A DNA stretch of 46,873 nt, taken from positions 1 to 46,873 of the forward strand of contig JAFAWY010000126.1 of NCBI GenBank assembly GCA_019241525.1, in the 5' to 3' direction. Positions within the stretch are counted from its first letter, which is position 1, and each line of letters opens with the position of its first letter. Below, piece after piece: positions 1-8,491 of this stretch. This stretch comes from Pseudonocardiales bacterium (GTDB lineage: Bacteria > Actinomycetota > Actinomycetes > Mycobacteriales > Pseudonocardiaceae). The notes under the pieces were generated by a model. It was not told the origin of the DNA. It saw only the letters and a program-made list of their open reading frames with translations, and did no database searches. The position numbers were made by a program, and so were the translations under genes.

Positions 1-1
1 C

Positions 2-130
2 GGTTTCTCCGTCGTGAAAGGTTTGGGCTTGGTCGCCTCCTTTCTATCGACCGGAGAAGCCGTTGCCTATCATTTGATGCAGCGTGTCGCCAGCTTTCCG
101 AACAAACGACCGCCGACTATCCTAAATTGA
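2..130 (+). CDS. C-terminal end of an unidentified protein (partial)
   Basis: An open frame enters from the left edge and stops at TGA 128-130, giving 42 residues that begin GFSVVKGLGLVASFL and end with PTILN. The composition looks protein-like and no other frame across the edge is better. I do not recognise the family. The gene is cut by the window edge, and its stop lies 57 nt before the DUF397 gene on the same strand, so the two could be co-transcribed. Confidence 0.4.
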   Translation, partial: GFSVVKGLGLVASFLSTGEAVAYHLMQRVASFPNKRPPTILN

Positions 131-187
131 GTTTTGCATAAGCCTCACAATCTCGCTACTCAGTGAGATCGAGAAGGGGGTTTAACA

Positions 188-406
188 ATGCGACACCTAA
201 CCTGGCACAAAAGCAGCTACAGCAGCGACCAAGGCGGCAACTGCCTCGAAGTGACCGACCTCAAAGGACACCGCGCCATCCGAGACAGCAAAGATCCAAC
301 CGGGTCCATGCTGACGTTCACCCCAGCGCAATGGGCCGCCTTCACACCGGAGTACAAGCCGGCGAATTCGACTGACCCACTCAACCGGACATCCCACGAC
401 CATTGA
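188..406 (+). CDS. DUF397 domain-containing protein
   Basis: The 72-aa product matches the DUF397 pattern: a WHKSSYS start (residues 5-11), GGNCLEV (17-23), RDSKDPTGSMLTF (36-48) and a W-x-AF motif near residue 55. The start is supported by an AAGGGGG Shine-Dalgarno at 173-179. DUF397 proteins are small actinomycete proteins often found next to XRE regulators or anti-sigma-like ATPases, and their biochemical role is unknown. Here the expected XRE partner is not adjacent, though an XRE/TPR regulator lies at 9.4-10.8 kb. The family call is firm; the function is open. Confidence 0.85.
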   Translation: MRHLTWHKSSYSSDQGGNCLEVTDLKGHRAIRDSKDPTGSMLTFTPAQWAAFTPEYKPANSTDPLNRTSHDH

Positions 407-459
407 GTCAGATGGGAGACGTTCACTTGTCCGGCAAGGCGGCATCGGCTGGTCCGGAG

Positions 460-1990
460 CTATCCTCGCCACCACTGGATGCGTTGTTCGGCAGCGACTC
501 GTTGTCCTGGGGTTAGTGAGGGCGTAATTCTCAATTCGCCAATGAGTTGGGGAGTCAGTAGCAGGCGGGCAATTTCACGTCGGGTGCTCATCGGGGCGCT
601 GGCCCAGCGGCGGGCGACATCGGCACCGGGCTCAATCAGGCCGCGGAGCGCGCTGGGAGTAGCAAGTTGTTTTTCCTGTTTTTCCAGGCGCTGAATCTCG
701 GCGAGGATCGCGGGCTCCGATCGCGCGGCCAGCGCGACGCTCAGCCTGCCCGCCGCGACCGCCTCGGCGAGCTCGTCGTGTCGCGCCCGCACCGTGGCCA
801 GCGCATCCCGCAACATCGCCAGCTCCCGATCACCGTCGTGCTCACCCGCCCGCAGAGTGTCGATCACCTCCGGGCGCGCCAGATAGGCCAGCATCACCTG
901 CTCGGCGATCTGATCCACCTCCGCTTGCGGGATCAGGACACAGCCCTTGGCGCGGCAGAAATACCGCGGGTACCCGCCCCGGTAGGTCACCGCCAGGCCA
1001 CCCTCACAGCGCCCACAGCGGGCGATCAACGACAGCAGATGCTTGCCCCGACCGGGGCGGCAGGTTTTGCGTTCCGGGGCGGACAACAGCCGCTGCACCG
1101 CCAGCCACTGCGCGCGGGGCACCAGCGGCGTCCATTGGCCCTGGTACATCTCGCTCACCGAAACCGGGGCGTGCCGCTCTCGACTGTGCGGACCAGCTTT
1201 CGGGCGGTGGGCACGCAGCGCGGCGTAGGCAGGACACAGCGCCAGCGAGCGCAGATGCTGCGGGGAAAACACCAGGCCGGAACGAGTTCCGGATACCTCG
1301 TGTCGCAAAGTCCCGGGCGATCGAATGCAGACTGTGCCCGGCCACCAGACGCCCAAACAACTCCGCCACCACCGCCGCCTCAGCCGGTTCCGGTTCCTGG
1401 GCGATCAACTGCCGGGTCTGCGGATCAAACACCCGCCGATACCCATAGGGAATCCGCCCACTCGGCCGACCGGCCACCGCATTGGCCGCCACCGCCCGCC
1501 GGGCCCGCGCCGAGATCTTCGACGACTCATACTCCCCGTCCACGGCATCTTCCAGCAGCGACCGGCGGTCTCGCCCATTGGCCGGGTCATAAGTCCGGCT
1601 GTGGGTATACACATGAATACGCACCCCACGGCGCTCACACCACTCCAGCAAGCTGACCCACTCACTGACCCGGCGGCTGCCTCGACTGCTCTCCCAAACC
1701 ATCAACACCTGCGCGCCAAACCGATCCTGCGCCAAATCCGCGATCAACCGATCGAAACCATCCCGGGACTTCCGCGCGTACCTAGACGCACTTGCCGACG
1801 CATCTCGATACGACGCCTGATCCAACGACCAACCCTGCTCCGCAGCCAGGCGCTGGTGATCGGCGTGCTGCTCATCCAACGACCGAGCCCGACCCGAACG
1901 ATCCAGCGATACCCGCAAGTAGTCCCGGGCCCGTATAGAGTGTTCCCGCTGGTCAGCGATGACAGTTGTCGGCACGGGCAGAGAGTACAA
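460..1990 (-). pseudogene. Large serine recombinase/integrase, interrupted by a frameshift
   Basis: Two overlapping minus-strand frames together make one serine recombinase. The upstream frame (from a TTG at 1990) carries the resolvase catalytic region: the YLRVSLDRSGRARSLDEQ start, VWESSRGSR, and a recombinase-domain segment GRIPYGYRR. The downstream frame carries VFSPQHLRSLAL, a Cys zinc-ribbon (CGRCEGG and CRAKGC) and a C-terminal coiled coil. The frames meet at about 1286-1293. Removing one base from the CCGG there gives the continuous family-like sequence RGIRTRSGLVFSPQHL. The gene is therefore either inactivated by a +1 frameshift or carries a sequencing error. It would have integrated or excised a mobile element; no clear att repeats were found beside it. 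Confidence 0.85.
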
Positions 1991-2039
1991 CTAGTAAGGT
2001 CTCTGCATCCAGAACGCGGTGGAGGAGGAGGGGGGTTGG

Positions 2040-2411
2040 TCAGGAGGGGAGCCGGCGGCGTCCGGCCAGGCCTAGGTCGGAGCGGTGATACCAGGACAGC
2101 TCGGGTTCACCCTCGAGCCAGCACAGCCGTACCGACTCCCCATCCAGTTCGGCCGGGAAATCGATCAGGACGGGCGCCAGACCTTTGACCTCGATGCCCT
2201 GGTCGGGGAACCACTCGAGTATGTGGTCCAGCCGGGCCTGCAGCGCTTTCATCTCGGCCAGACCACCAAGCGCCGACGAGCCGAAGCGATGCAGGTCCAC
2301 GGACAGCTCGGTGAGGTCTGCCCTTGCCTCAATCAGCGCATCGACTCGCCGGCGCACCTCGGGCAACAAATCCCGGGCGGCGGGCACGGCAAACAGTCGA
2401 CGATCACTCAC
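2040..2411 (-). CDS. DUF2203 family protein
   Basis: The product of about 123 aa begins VSDRRLFAVPAARDLLPEVR, with a helical centre and the C-terminal block GIEVKGLAPVLIDFPAEL followed by VRLCWLEGEPELSWYH, the typical DUF2203 ending. The GTG at 2411 is chosen because homology-like sequence begins there. A TTG at 2450 overlapping the bfr stop would add 13 unconserved residues, and neither start has a good Shine-Dalgarno. It follows bfr directly and is probably co-transcribed. DUF2203 proteins are uncharacterised; a link with iron storage is only inferred from position. Confidence 0.8.
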   Translation of the reverse strand: MSDRRLFAVPAARDLLPEVRRRVDALIEARADLTELSVDLHRFGSSALGGLAEMKALQARLDHILEWFPDQGIEVKGLAPVLIDFPAELDGESVRLCWLEGEPELSWYHRSDLGLAGRRRLPS

Positions 2412-2446
2412 TCCGCCACCGTAGTGGTCCCCGTGGAAGGTTCCCG

Positions 2447-2932
2447 TCAACCGTTGGTTGGCGGCCGCTCCACGAGCTGGCTGAGGTAGAGCTGCTCACC
2501 GAGCTTGCCGATCAGTTCAAGGTTGGTCTCAAGGTAGTCGATGTGCTCTTCTTCGTCTTCGAGGATGTCTTCGAAGATGTTGGCGGTGGTGACGTCACCC
2601 TTCTCGCGGCACAACGCGATCGCGGGGCGCAGTGCGTCCACGGCCTCTATCTCGACAGCCAAGTCCGCCTCGAATTGCTCTTTCACGGTCTGCCCGATGC
2701 GCAGCGGTAGCAGCTTCTGATAGTTCGGCAAACCTTCGAGGAACAGGATCCGATCGGTGATCCGCTCGGCATGTTTCATCTCGTCAATGGACTCGTCACG
2801 AGTGTGCTCAGCGAGCTTGGTGAACCCCCAGTTCGCCTGCATCTTGGCGTGCAGGAAGTACTGGTTGATGGCGGTCAGCTCGCGGGTGAGTTGCTCGTTG
2901 AGCAGGGCGATAACCTCGTCGTCGCCGCGCAT
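2447..2932 (-). CDS. bfr: Bacterioferritin
   Basis: Bacterioferritin of 161 aa, the usual length for this family. It stores iron as a ferric mineral inside a 24-mer and binds haem between subunits. Visible ferroxidase ligands are in the first helix (LTRELTAINQY), in DEMKHAERI with its Glu and His, and in EDEEEHIDYLE. A Met of the haem-binding type lies in HAKMQANWGF. The ATG start has a GGAGGGGG Shine-Dalgarno. A DtxR/IdeR-like box lies about 75 nt upstream (3007-3025), and bfd is encoded just upstream on the same strand. Confidence 0.95.
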   Translation of the reverse strand: MRGDDEVIALLNEQLTRELTAINQYFLHAKMQANWGFTKLAEHTRDESIDEMKHAERITDRILFLEGLPNYQKLLPLRIGQTVKEQFEADLAVEIEAVDALRPAIALCREKGDVTTANIFEDILEDEEEHIDYLETNLELIGKLGEQLYLSQLVERPPTNG

Positions 2933-3006
2933 AGCAGAATCGAACCCCCTCCGGGTCGGGTCGCGATGATCAGCAAACCGTACCCATGTGTCAACGGCTT
3001 GTCATT

Positions 3007-3025
3007 TCAGGTGAGGCTGCCCTGA
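3007..3025 (-). promoter_or_regulatory. Putative DtxR/IdeR iron box upstream of bfr
   Basis: The 19-mer TCAGGTGAGGCTGCCCTGA agrees with the IdeR/DtxR consensus TTAGGTTAGGCTAACCTAA at 14 of 19 positions, including the central AGGCT. It lies between bfd and bfr, upstream of the bfr start, as in mycobacterial IdeR-controlled ferritin genes. In those systems IdeR activates or represses ferritin genes according to iron. Binding here is inferred. Confidence 0.55.
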
Positions 3026-3063
3026 GCGGGGGATATAAAGATCGTCCGGTCTAAACGTGCGAA

Positions 3064-3258
3064 TCAGGCGCTGCGTTGCAAAGAGCTGCTCATCTCGCTG
3101 GCGCCGGTACCTAGCAACGCAAGGATCTTACCGACGCAGGTCCCGCACCCGCTTCCGGCTTCGCAGCGCTTGACGACGTCTTTGACGGTCCGGGCACCGT
3201 CAGCGATGCACCCTTGTACCACAGTCTCGGTCACCGCGCGGCAGATGCACACATACAT
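3064..3258 (-). CDS. bfd: Bacterioferritin-associated ferredoxin-like (2Fe-2S) protein
   Basis: Small BFD-like [2Fe-2S] protein of 64 aa. The four cluster cysteines are visible as YVCICRAV (two near the N-terminus) and SGCGTCVGK (two near residue 40), with the ICRAVTE and TVKDVVKRC segments typical of the family. It delivers electrons to bacterioferritin to release stored iron. The ATG at 3258 is preferred because family sequence starts at MYVCICR; a longer frame to 3291 would run into the iron box. It is encoded upstream of bfr on the same strand, 131 nt from it. Confidence 0.9.
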   Translation of the reverse strand: MYVCICRAVTETVVQGCIADGARTVKDVVKRCEAGSGCGTCVGKILALLGTGASEMSSSLQRSA

Positions 3259-3283
3259 GGCTTCGTCGCCCTTGATCGAGTAG

Positions 3284-3302
3284 TTAGGCAAGGCTAAGCA
3301 CA
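3284..3302 (-). promoter_or_regulatory. Putative DtxR/IdeR iron box upstream of bfd
   Basis: The 19-mer TTAGGCAAGGCTAAGCACA matches the DtxR/IdeR consensus at 14 of 19 positions, including TTAGG and AGGCTAA. It lies 26-44 nt before the bfd start codon, a typical operator position. Together with the box before bfr it suggests that both genes answer to iron. Confidence 0.55.
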
Positions 3303-3429
3303 GCAGATCATCGGGCTGGCGTCTAGTGCTTCGCCCATCCAGACGCCATGACGGACGTGCCGCTCGACGAGCGGTTGATCGGCTTGGTGTTGGTAAGCCG
3401 GGAGACGGGTGGCTGACCCGATTAGTTGC

Positions 3430-4743
3430 TCAAGAGCTCATCAACGCTGGGGTGGGACGACGGCCGATGCCGCGGACCTCGACGCCGACCCGGCGCAGCA
3501 CGTCCGCGTCGAGCAGGTTACGGGTGTCGACGACGATGCGGCGCTCGACCAGTTCAGCGATCCTGCCCCAGTCCAAGAGCCGGAACTCGGGCCATTCGGT
3601 GAGCACTACCAAAGCAGCAGCACCGGAAGCGACCTTGAACGGATCATCGGTGACCTGCAGGTCGTCCGTCATACCGGGCACCGCAACGGGGACTGCGGGA
3701 TCGTAACCGATCAGATCGGCACCTTCGGCAGCCAGTAGCGCGGCCACCGTCAGGGCTGGTGAGTCTCGCAGGTCGTCGGTGCCAGCCTTGAACGTCAACC
3801 CGAGCAGCCCCACCCGTTGGCCGGCCAGCGACCCGCCGACGGCATCCCTGACCTTGTCCACCATGCGGTGCTGCTGACGAGTGTTGGTGTCCAGGCTGGC
3901 TTGCAGCAATGGGAAGTCGAAATCCACTGCGGCGCACACCTGCAGCAGCGCGTGGGTGTCCTTGGGCAGGCAGGACCCGCCCCAGCCAGGCCCAGCCTGC
4001 AGGAACGCTTGCCCGATCCGCCGGTCGTAGCCGATGCCCTCGGTAACGTCCAGCACGTCGGCCCCGGATCGCTCGCACAGCTCCGCGATCGCGTTGACGT
4101 AAGACAGCTTCATCGCAAGGAAGCAGTTCGCGGCGTACTTGACCATCTCCGCGCTGGCTGCATCGGTGAGCACGGTCGGCGCTCCAAGCCGGGCATACAA
4201 CGCTGCGACCCGCTCAGCGGCGTCCTGCGCATCACACCCCACGACGATGCGGTCTGGATTGAGGAAGTCGTGGACCGCAGAACCTTCCCGGAGGAACTCC
4301 GGATTGCTGACCACAGCCACGTCTGGACGGTCTAACAGTTGGGCGGTACGCGCCGCGGTGCCTACCGGAACAGTCGACTTGTTGACCACCACACAACCCG
4401 TCGGCAGCAGGGCTCGGACCTCGGTGATGACCGCCTCCACTGCCGAGAGATCCGCACCGCCGCCGTTTCCCATGGGAGTCGGTACGCACAAGAACACCAC
4501 CTCGGCCTCCTCGACCGCCGCGGCAGCTCCCACCACAAACTGCAACCGGCCAGCGGCCAAGCCCTCGGCGACGAGTTCGGGTAGGCCCGGCTCGAGGATC
4601 GACACTTCCCCCGCAGACAGTCGGGCCACCTTGCGCTGATCCACGTCGGCGCATATCACCCGGTGCCCCAACGAGGCCAAACAGGCGCCGGTGGTCAAGC
4701 CCACATATCCGGAACCGATCACCGCAATGCGCCGTACGAACAT
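3430..4743 (-). CDS. UDP-glucose 6-dehydrogenase
   Basis: The 437-aa enzyme oxidises UDP-glucose to UDP-glucuronate with two NAD+, feeding capsule, cell-wall or glycan synthesis. The N-terminal Rossmann motif IAVIGSGYVGLTTG lies at residues 6-19. VFLCVPTP and NKSTVPVGT follow, the catalytic cysteine is in GGSCLPKDTHAL (about residue 256), and the C-terminal domain has LTFKAGTDDLRDSP. The length is normal for the UDP-glucose/GDP-mannose dehydrogenase family. It is downstream of the nuclease gene with a 63-nt gap and may share its transcript. No glycosyltransferases are nearby to indicate the end product. Confidence 0.93.
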   Translation of the reverse strand: MFVRRIAVIGSGYVGLTTGACLASLGHRVICADVDQRKVARLSAGEVSILEPGLPELVAEGLAAGRLQFVVGAAAAVEEAEVVFLCVPTPMGNGGGADLSAVEAVITEVRALLPTGCVVVNKSTVPVGTAARTAQLLDRPDVAVVSNPEFLREGSAVHDFLNPDRIVVGCDAQDAAERVAALYARLGAPTVLTDAASAEMVKYAANCFLAMKLSYVNAIAELCERSGADVLDVTEGIGYDRRIGQAFLQAGPGWGGSCLPKDTHALLQVCAAVDFDFPLLQASLDTNTRQQHRMVDKVRDAVGGSLAGQRVGLLGLTFKAGTDDLRDSPALTVAALLAAEGADLIGYDPAVPVAVPGMTDDLQVTDDPFKVASGAAALVVLTEWPEFRLLDWGRIAELVERRIVVDTRNLLDADVLRRVGVEVRGIGRRPTPALMSS

Positions 4744-4806
4744 GTGCCTCTCCCCTCGCGTTGCTTACGTAGAGTGCCCACCCATGGTGACATACCGCAA
4801 CCGGGT

Positions 4807-6444
4807 CTACAGATCACCTGCGTAGGGCACGTCGTTAACCGCCTCGGAACTCATCCATAACCGCAACGCATGGGTGGCACGGACGTCGTCGGAGTTATAG
4901 GTAAGCAACCGGGCTCGCTGGTCTAGATCGGGTGCGTTGCCACCCAATCCAACCGCGTCTGAATACCAGCGCATGGAATTCTCGCCGCTTGCCTCCGGGT
5001 CGTGCCAAGCGAAGCCCGCCGCTGGGGCGATTGTCTTGAGGCCCTTGCCGTGCGCACACAGGAATTCCGCGCTGACCACCCCGTACAGATCAACCCACTG
5101 ATCGGAACCGATGAACTCCTGCACTTCGGCAGTGGTGGGGACACCCGGTGCGCCGGCGAAGCGAGCCGCTGACGACAGCAGCCAGCGGTTCTCGGCCTGC
5201 TCGTTGTAACAGAAGGCGGCGAAACTTCGTCCGCACTCGGCGGCACGGCGGCGAACGGCGGTCAACCAGCGCCAGAATTCGGCGAAGGATCTCGCCTCAT
5301 CGCGGGTCGGCACCGGCTCCCAAGTGACAAAAGCCTGGTAACCACGACGCAATCCGATGTCTGCACCGGATAGCAGGCAACCCCACAAGTAAGCGCCAGC
5401 TTCGTCGAAGCTTTCCATGTCCACGTCGATTTCGACATCGGCGCGGGGCACGGTGACACGGCGGTTACGCCGCACCAGGGTGAGGTCCTGCTGCCAAGCC
5501 CGGGCCAGCAGCACCGCGTCACGCATCGATGTACCAGCCATCGGCACCGGCGCCTCGCCGGCGGGGTCCAGCGCGGCTAGTGCATCTACGGTCGACACGC
5601 CGGCCGCTCGCAACGCCACCGCGTCCTCCCCCCGCAACACCATGCTGACGTCACGGGCTTCCCGCAGCACCGGCCCGCAGGTGGGCCACCACGGGCAAGA
5701 ACGGCATTCGGTGACCCGGGAAGGCAGCGCCAGCGGCGGCCCCGCGGTGGCAGCAGCCCGGGCGACGGCTAGCCGGTCGGCGAACCGAGCGTCGTACTCA
5801 TTCATCGCGGTACGCCCGCCAGGCCAGCCTGGCACGTCCAAGGCGTGCCAGACCACCGCGTCGGCCTCAAGCCCGATCACCCCGCCGGTAGGCCGACCGC
5901 GGGCCGCCAGCCCAGCGGCCTGCAACAGCCGTACCGCATGGGCCAGCCGCAACTGATCGCGGGATTGCGCGCGGACCTTGCGGGTTGGGTCGGTGCGCGC
6001 GGCGGTGAGCCGCAGCTGGGTCAGCGCGCTGGTGCGGGCTCCGCCGCCGGGATCGGTGACCTTGTGCCGTACGACCATCACCGGGAGGTAACCACCGCGG
6101 TGCCGCACGAGCAGGTCCACACCACCACGCCGCCCGCTGGCTGGGTCCGCAGGCAGCAACCCACCCCAGACCAGCGGCGCCTGCCCGTGGAGCAGAGCCA
6201 GCGTGGCAGTGACCCGCTGTTCGGCGGGCAGCTCCGCGGGCACCTCAGCCCAGTCGGTGGCGTGGTGTTCCGCCAAGCGGTCAGCGACCCTGCGTCGGTG
6301 CGCGGCGGCGTCCGTAATCCGCCGCTGGGTGGTCGCATCAAGGGCAGCGCGGGGTTCGTCGGCTGCTGCGGGGTCATGCTCCAGATGCACCCGGCGACGG
6401 CATCGGGTTACCACAGCCGCGTCGAGCAGTACTGCCGAGTCCAC
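4807..6444 (-). CDS. TM0106-type RecB-like putative nuclease
   Basis: The 545-aa protein has an N-terminal RecB/Cas4-like nuclease region and a C-terminal RNase H-like region. The first part contains a GGVDLLVRH motif and YLPVMVVRHK. A cysteine cluster CRSCPWWPTCGP at about residue 245 probably binds an Fe-S cluster. A helix-hairpin-like stretch follows (AAGVSTVDALAALDP). The second half has an acidic DVEIDVDMESFDEAG motif, FCYNEQAENRW and a terminal YNSDDVRATHALR. This order is that of the TM0106-family RecB-like nucleases of actinomycetes, whose cellular role is not settled. Confidence 0.88.
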   Translation of the reverse strand: MDSAVLLDAAVVTRCRRRVHLEHDPAAADEPRAALDATTQRRITDAAAHRRRVADRLAEHHATDWAEVPAELPAEQRVTATLALLHGQAPLVWGGLLPADPASGRRGGVDLLVRHRGGYLPVMVVRHKVTDPGGGARTSALTQLRLTAARTDPTRKVRAQSRDQLRLAHAVRLLQAAGLAARGRPTGGVIGLEADAVVWHALDVPGWPGGRTAMNEYDARFADRLAVARAAATAGPPLALPSRVTECRSCPWWPTCGPVLREARDVSMVLRGEDAVALRAAGVSTVDALAALDPAGEAPVPMAGTSMRDAVLLARAWQQDLTLVRRNRRVTVPRADVEIDVDMESFDEAGAYLWGCLLSGADIGLRRGYQAFVTWEPVPTRDEARSFAEFWRWLTAVRRRAAECGRSFAAFCYNEQAENRWLLSSAARFAGAPGVPTTAEVQEFIGSDQWVDLYGVVSAEFLCAHGKGLKTIAPAAGFAWHDPEASGENSMRWYSDAVGLGGNAPDLDQRARLLTYNSDDVRATHALRLWMSSEAVNDVPYAGDL

Positions 6445-6497
6445 GACGTCACATTATGTCGTCACACCGACAACGCAGCGCCGCGGTGGCAATAGAA

Positions 6498-6561
6498 CCC
6501 GACATGGAGACATATCGGGGCACACGGAGGCTGTCCCACCCCGATATGTCTCCATGTCGGG
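6498..6561. repeat. Perfect 23-bp inverted repeat (long hairpin)
   Basis: The left arm at 6498-6520 starts CCCGACATGGAGACAT. The right arm at 6539-6561 is its exact reverse complement, and the loop is 18 nt (6521-6538). It lies between the 96-aa gene and the nuclease gene, both on the minus strand. There is no T-run on either side, so it is not a classical intrinsic terminator. It could be a processing hairpin, an operator or a small repeated element. Confidence 0.85.
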
Positions 6562-6614
6562 GTCTGGCGGTGTGTCCGGTCAGGTGAGGTGTTTGCGCCT
6601 GGTGGCATGTCGGC

Positions 6615-6905
6615 TCAGGCGGCGCGGGTGGGGACATGGCCGAGAGCATCGAGGGTGACCAGCGCGCGCTCGACACGATGCCGCAGCTCCCGGCGGCTGA
6701 TCCAATGGCGCAAGTAGTACCGGTGATCCTCGGCGAGCGTCACCAGCACCGCGAGCGCTTCGGCAAGCTCATCACGTTGGTCGAAAGGCAGCTGGCGGAC
6801 GAGCTCCAGTTGCGCATCCACCACGCCGTCCAGAAAGTCGGCGTCCCGCGCCACTGCGCGGTGCTGCCGCCAGCTCAACCTGTGCTGCCTTGCCACCATG
6901 TACAC
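6615..6905 (-). CDS. Hypothetical helical 96-aa protein
   Basis: I do not recognise this family. The product is rich in Arg, His and Leu and looks all-helical (RQLPFDQRDELAEALAVLV, then HRVERALVTLDALG). A second Met two codons in (position 6899) is an alternative start. It follows the isocyanide-synthase-like gene by 81 nt on the same strand and may be the last gene of that operon, with the 23-bp inverted repeat after it. Confidence 0.5.
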   Translation of the reverse strand: MYMVARQHRLSWRQHRAVARDADFLDGVVDAQLELVRQLPFDQRDELAEALAVLVTLAEDHRYYLRHWISRRELRHRVERALVTLDALGHVPTRAA

Positions 6906-6986
6906 CGCCTGCCATCGTTTCCAGTTGCCCGAACCATCGCCACGCAGCCGGCGCGCGTTAGCGGCCGCGACACATTCCCGTCACAA

Positions 6987-8462
6987 TTAGCGACTCCGGA
7001 GCCGTGCTGTGGCCAGCAATTCGGGATCGACCTGTCGCCGCCTGTTCATGTATCGGGTCCGTGCGAAGGGCACCATCAGCAACGGCTGCTCATCGCCGAT
7101 GAGGTCGCAGTACACCGGCAGGAAGCCCCGATGGTCCAGGCTCACCAGGAACTCAGCACACAGCAAACCACGGCCATCCAGACATCCCGTGCCATGCCAT
7201 GGCAATAGCGTCGAGCCACCAAGGTAGGAGAAACCACTACATCCTGGCCGGGAGGCAACGGTGGCCAGCCGCACGTGTGGCGGGAACTGCTCGGCGACGC
7301 CCACCGCTGCATCGGCCAGGGAAGCTGCCAGGAAGTTCGCGGCGTCCTGCCACGCGCAGGAGATCACCTCTCGGCGGGCTGCGGCCAGTTCCAAGGGCAG
7401 GTCGGGAGATGTAAATCGGTCGGGCCAGGCGAGCACCTGGCAAGCCCACTGCCGGGCGTCGGTGCCCGAGCAAGCCGGCACCGGAACGGAGTACACCAGC
7501 GAGGACACGATCTCCTGGAATAACGGCAGGCCAGCCAGTAGCGTCGGCGGCAACGTCTCGGCCAGCCGCTGGTCGATGATGGCAGCGCTGCGCAGCGCGC
7601 GCGGGCTGCCAGCCAGCATCGAAATCAGTTCCTTGTAGGTGCGGCGGTATTTTTCCCGGGTATTCCATTCCCGTGGACCGAGGACTCGCGCAACGAAACG
7701 GGACTGATCACAAAACCGCACCGAGTTGCCCAGCCCTACCAATTGGGCGTAGCGCTTGAGCTGGCGCCGGTAGCGTCGCATCTCCGCCCAGCCACGCGGG
7801 CGCGAGTAGCCACCGTCATTGAGCACCACCACCCGCAGGCCAGGTGGGTATACCGCAGTGAAGGCACCTTCGAGCTCTTTGAGCCGCAACAACGCCCCGA
7901 CTTCAGCGAGGTCAGGCCACGGACCGGCGGTCTTGAGGCCGTTGTCATGCTGTTTGAATGGGAAACCAATGGTCAAGATCGTGATCGGCTGACCAGATTC
8001 AACGAAAGGCAGCATCTGCGCCCGTGCCGTTTCCAGCGGGAAGCACGATCGCGAGCCCTTGAGGAACCGGGATCGGGTCAAGATGCGGTGTAGCGCCACG
8101 ACCACGTCGTGCGGGCGCTGCGGTGGCCGGTCAACCGCCCCGCAACCCGTCGAGGCAGCCATATATGCCAAAGCCTTCTCAGTCAGTCGCGCCGACGCGG
8201 CAGCGGAGTTGGCGCGCAGGGTGTCCAGCAGCAGCTCGAGTTCTTCGCCGTCTAGCCGGACCGGCCAGTGGTCCGTCCAGCTCGACGTGCGCATCAGGTG
8301 CAGAGGCAGCGAGCGCAACGAGCGGGCGTGGGAGATGGACAGCGAAGGGCCGGCGATGGGCAGGACGCTCTGAGACGAACTTTCAAGCGGCCCTGGACCC
8401 GTGATCGGCGGGGCGAGAGCTCCCGCCACCGATGGGCGGGCCGGCGACACAAGGTCCGACAC
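6987..8462 (-). CDS. Isocyanide synthase-like protein (DIT1/PvcA family)
   Basis: The protein has 491 aa from the GTG at 8462. The core resembles the PvcA/DIT1 isonitrile synthases, which turn the amino group of Tyr or Trp into an isocyanide using ribulose-5-phosphate. Visible family blocks are ILTIGFPFKQHDNGLKTAG (residues about 162-180), PDLAEVGALLRLKEL (183-197) and YPPGLRVVVLNDGG (205-218). The usual FPFK-SPN is altered to FPFK-QHDN. About 60 N-terminal residues are low-complexity, so the true start may be further in. No Fe(II)/2-oxoglutarate oxygenase partner (PvcB/IsnB type) is adjacent. Family membership is likely; substrate and activity are unknown. Confidence 0.75.
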   Translation of the reverse strand: MSDLVSPARPSVAGALAPPITGPGPLESSSQSVLPIAGPSLSISHARSLRSLPLHLMRTSSWTDHWPVRLDGEELELLLDTLRANSAAASARLTEKALAYMAASTGCGAVDRPPQRPHDVVVALHRILTRSRFLKGSRSCFPLETARAQMLPFVESGQPITILTIGFPFKQHDNGLKTAGPWPDLAEVGALLRLKELEGAFTAVYPPGLRVVVLNDGGYSRPRGWAEMRRYRRQLKRYAQLVGLGNSVRFCDQSRFVARVLGPREWNTREKYRRTYKELISMLAGSPRALRSAAIIDQRLAETLPPTLLAGLPLFQEIVSSLVYSVPVPACSGTDARQWACQVLAWPDRFTSPDLPLELAAARREVISCAWQDAANFLAASLADAAVGVAEQFPPHVRLATVASRPGCSGFSYLGGSTLLPWHGTGCLDGRGLLCAEFLVSLDHRGFLPVYCDLIGDEQPLLMVPFARTRYMNRRRQVDPELLATARLRSR

Positions 8463-8491
8463 TAGACGTCCGGCTTGTCCAGCGCATTAGT

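Noticed and set aside
667-1656. Long plus-strand frame across the recombinase
   Set aside because: It is antisense to conserved recombinase domains and its product is an Arg/Pro-rich low-complexity string typical of a shadow frame in GC-rich DNA.
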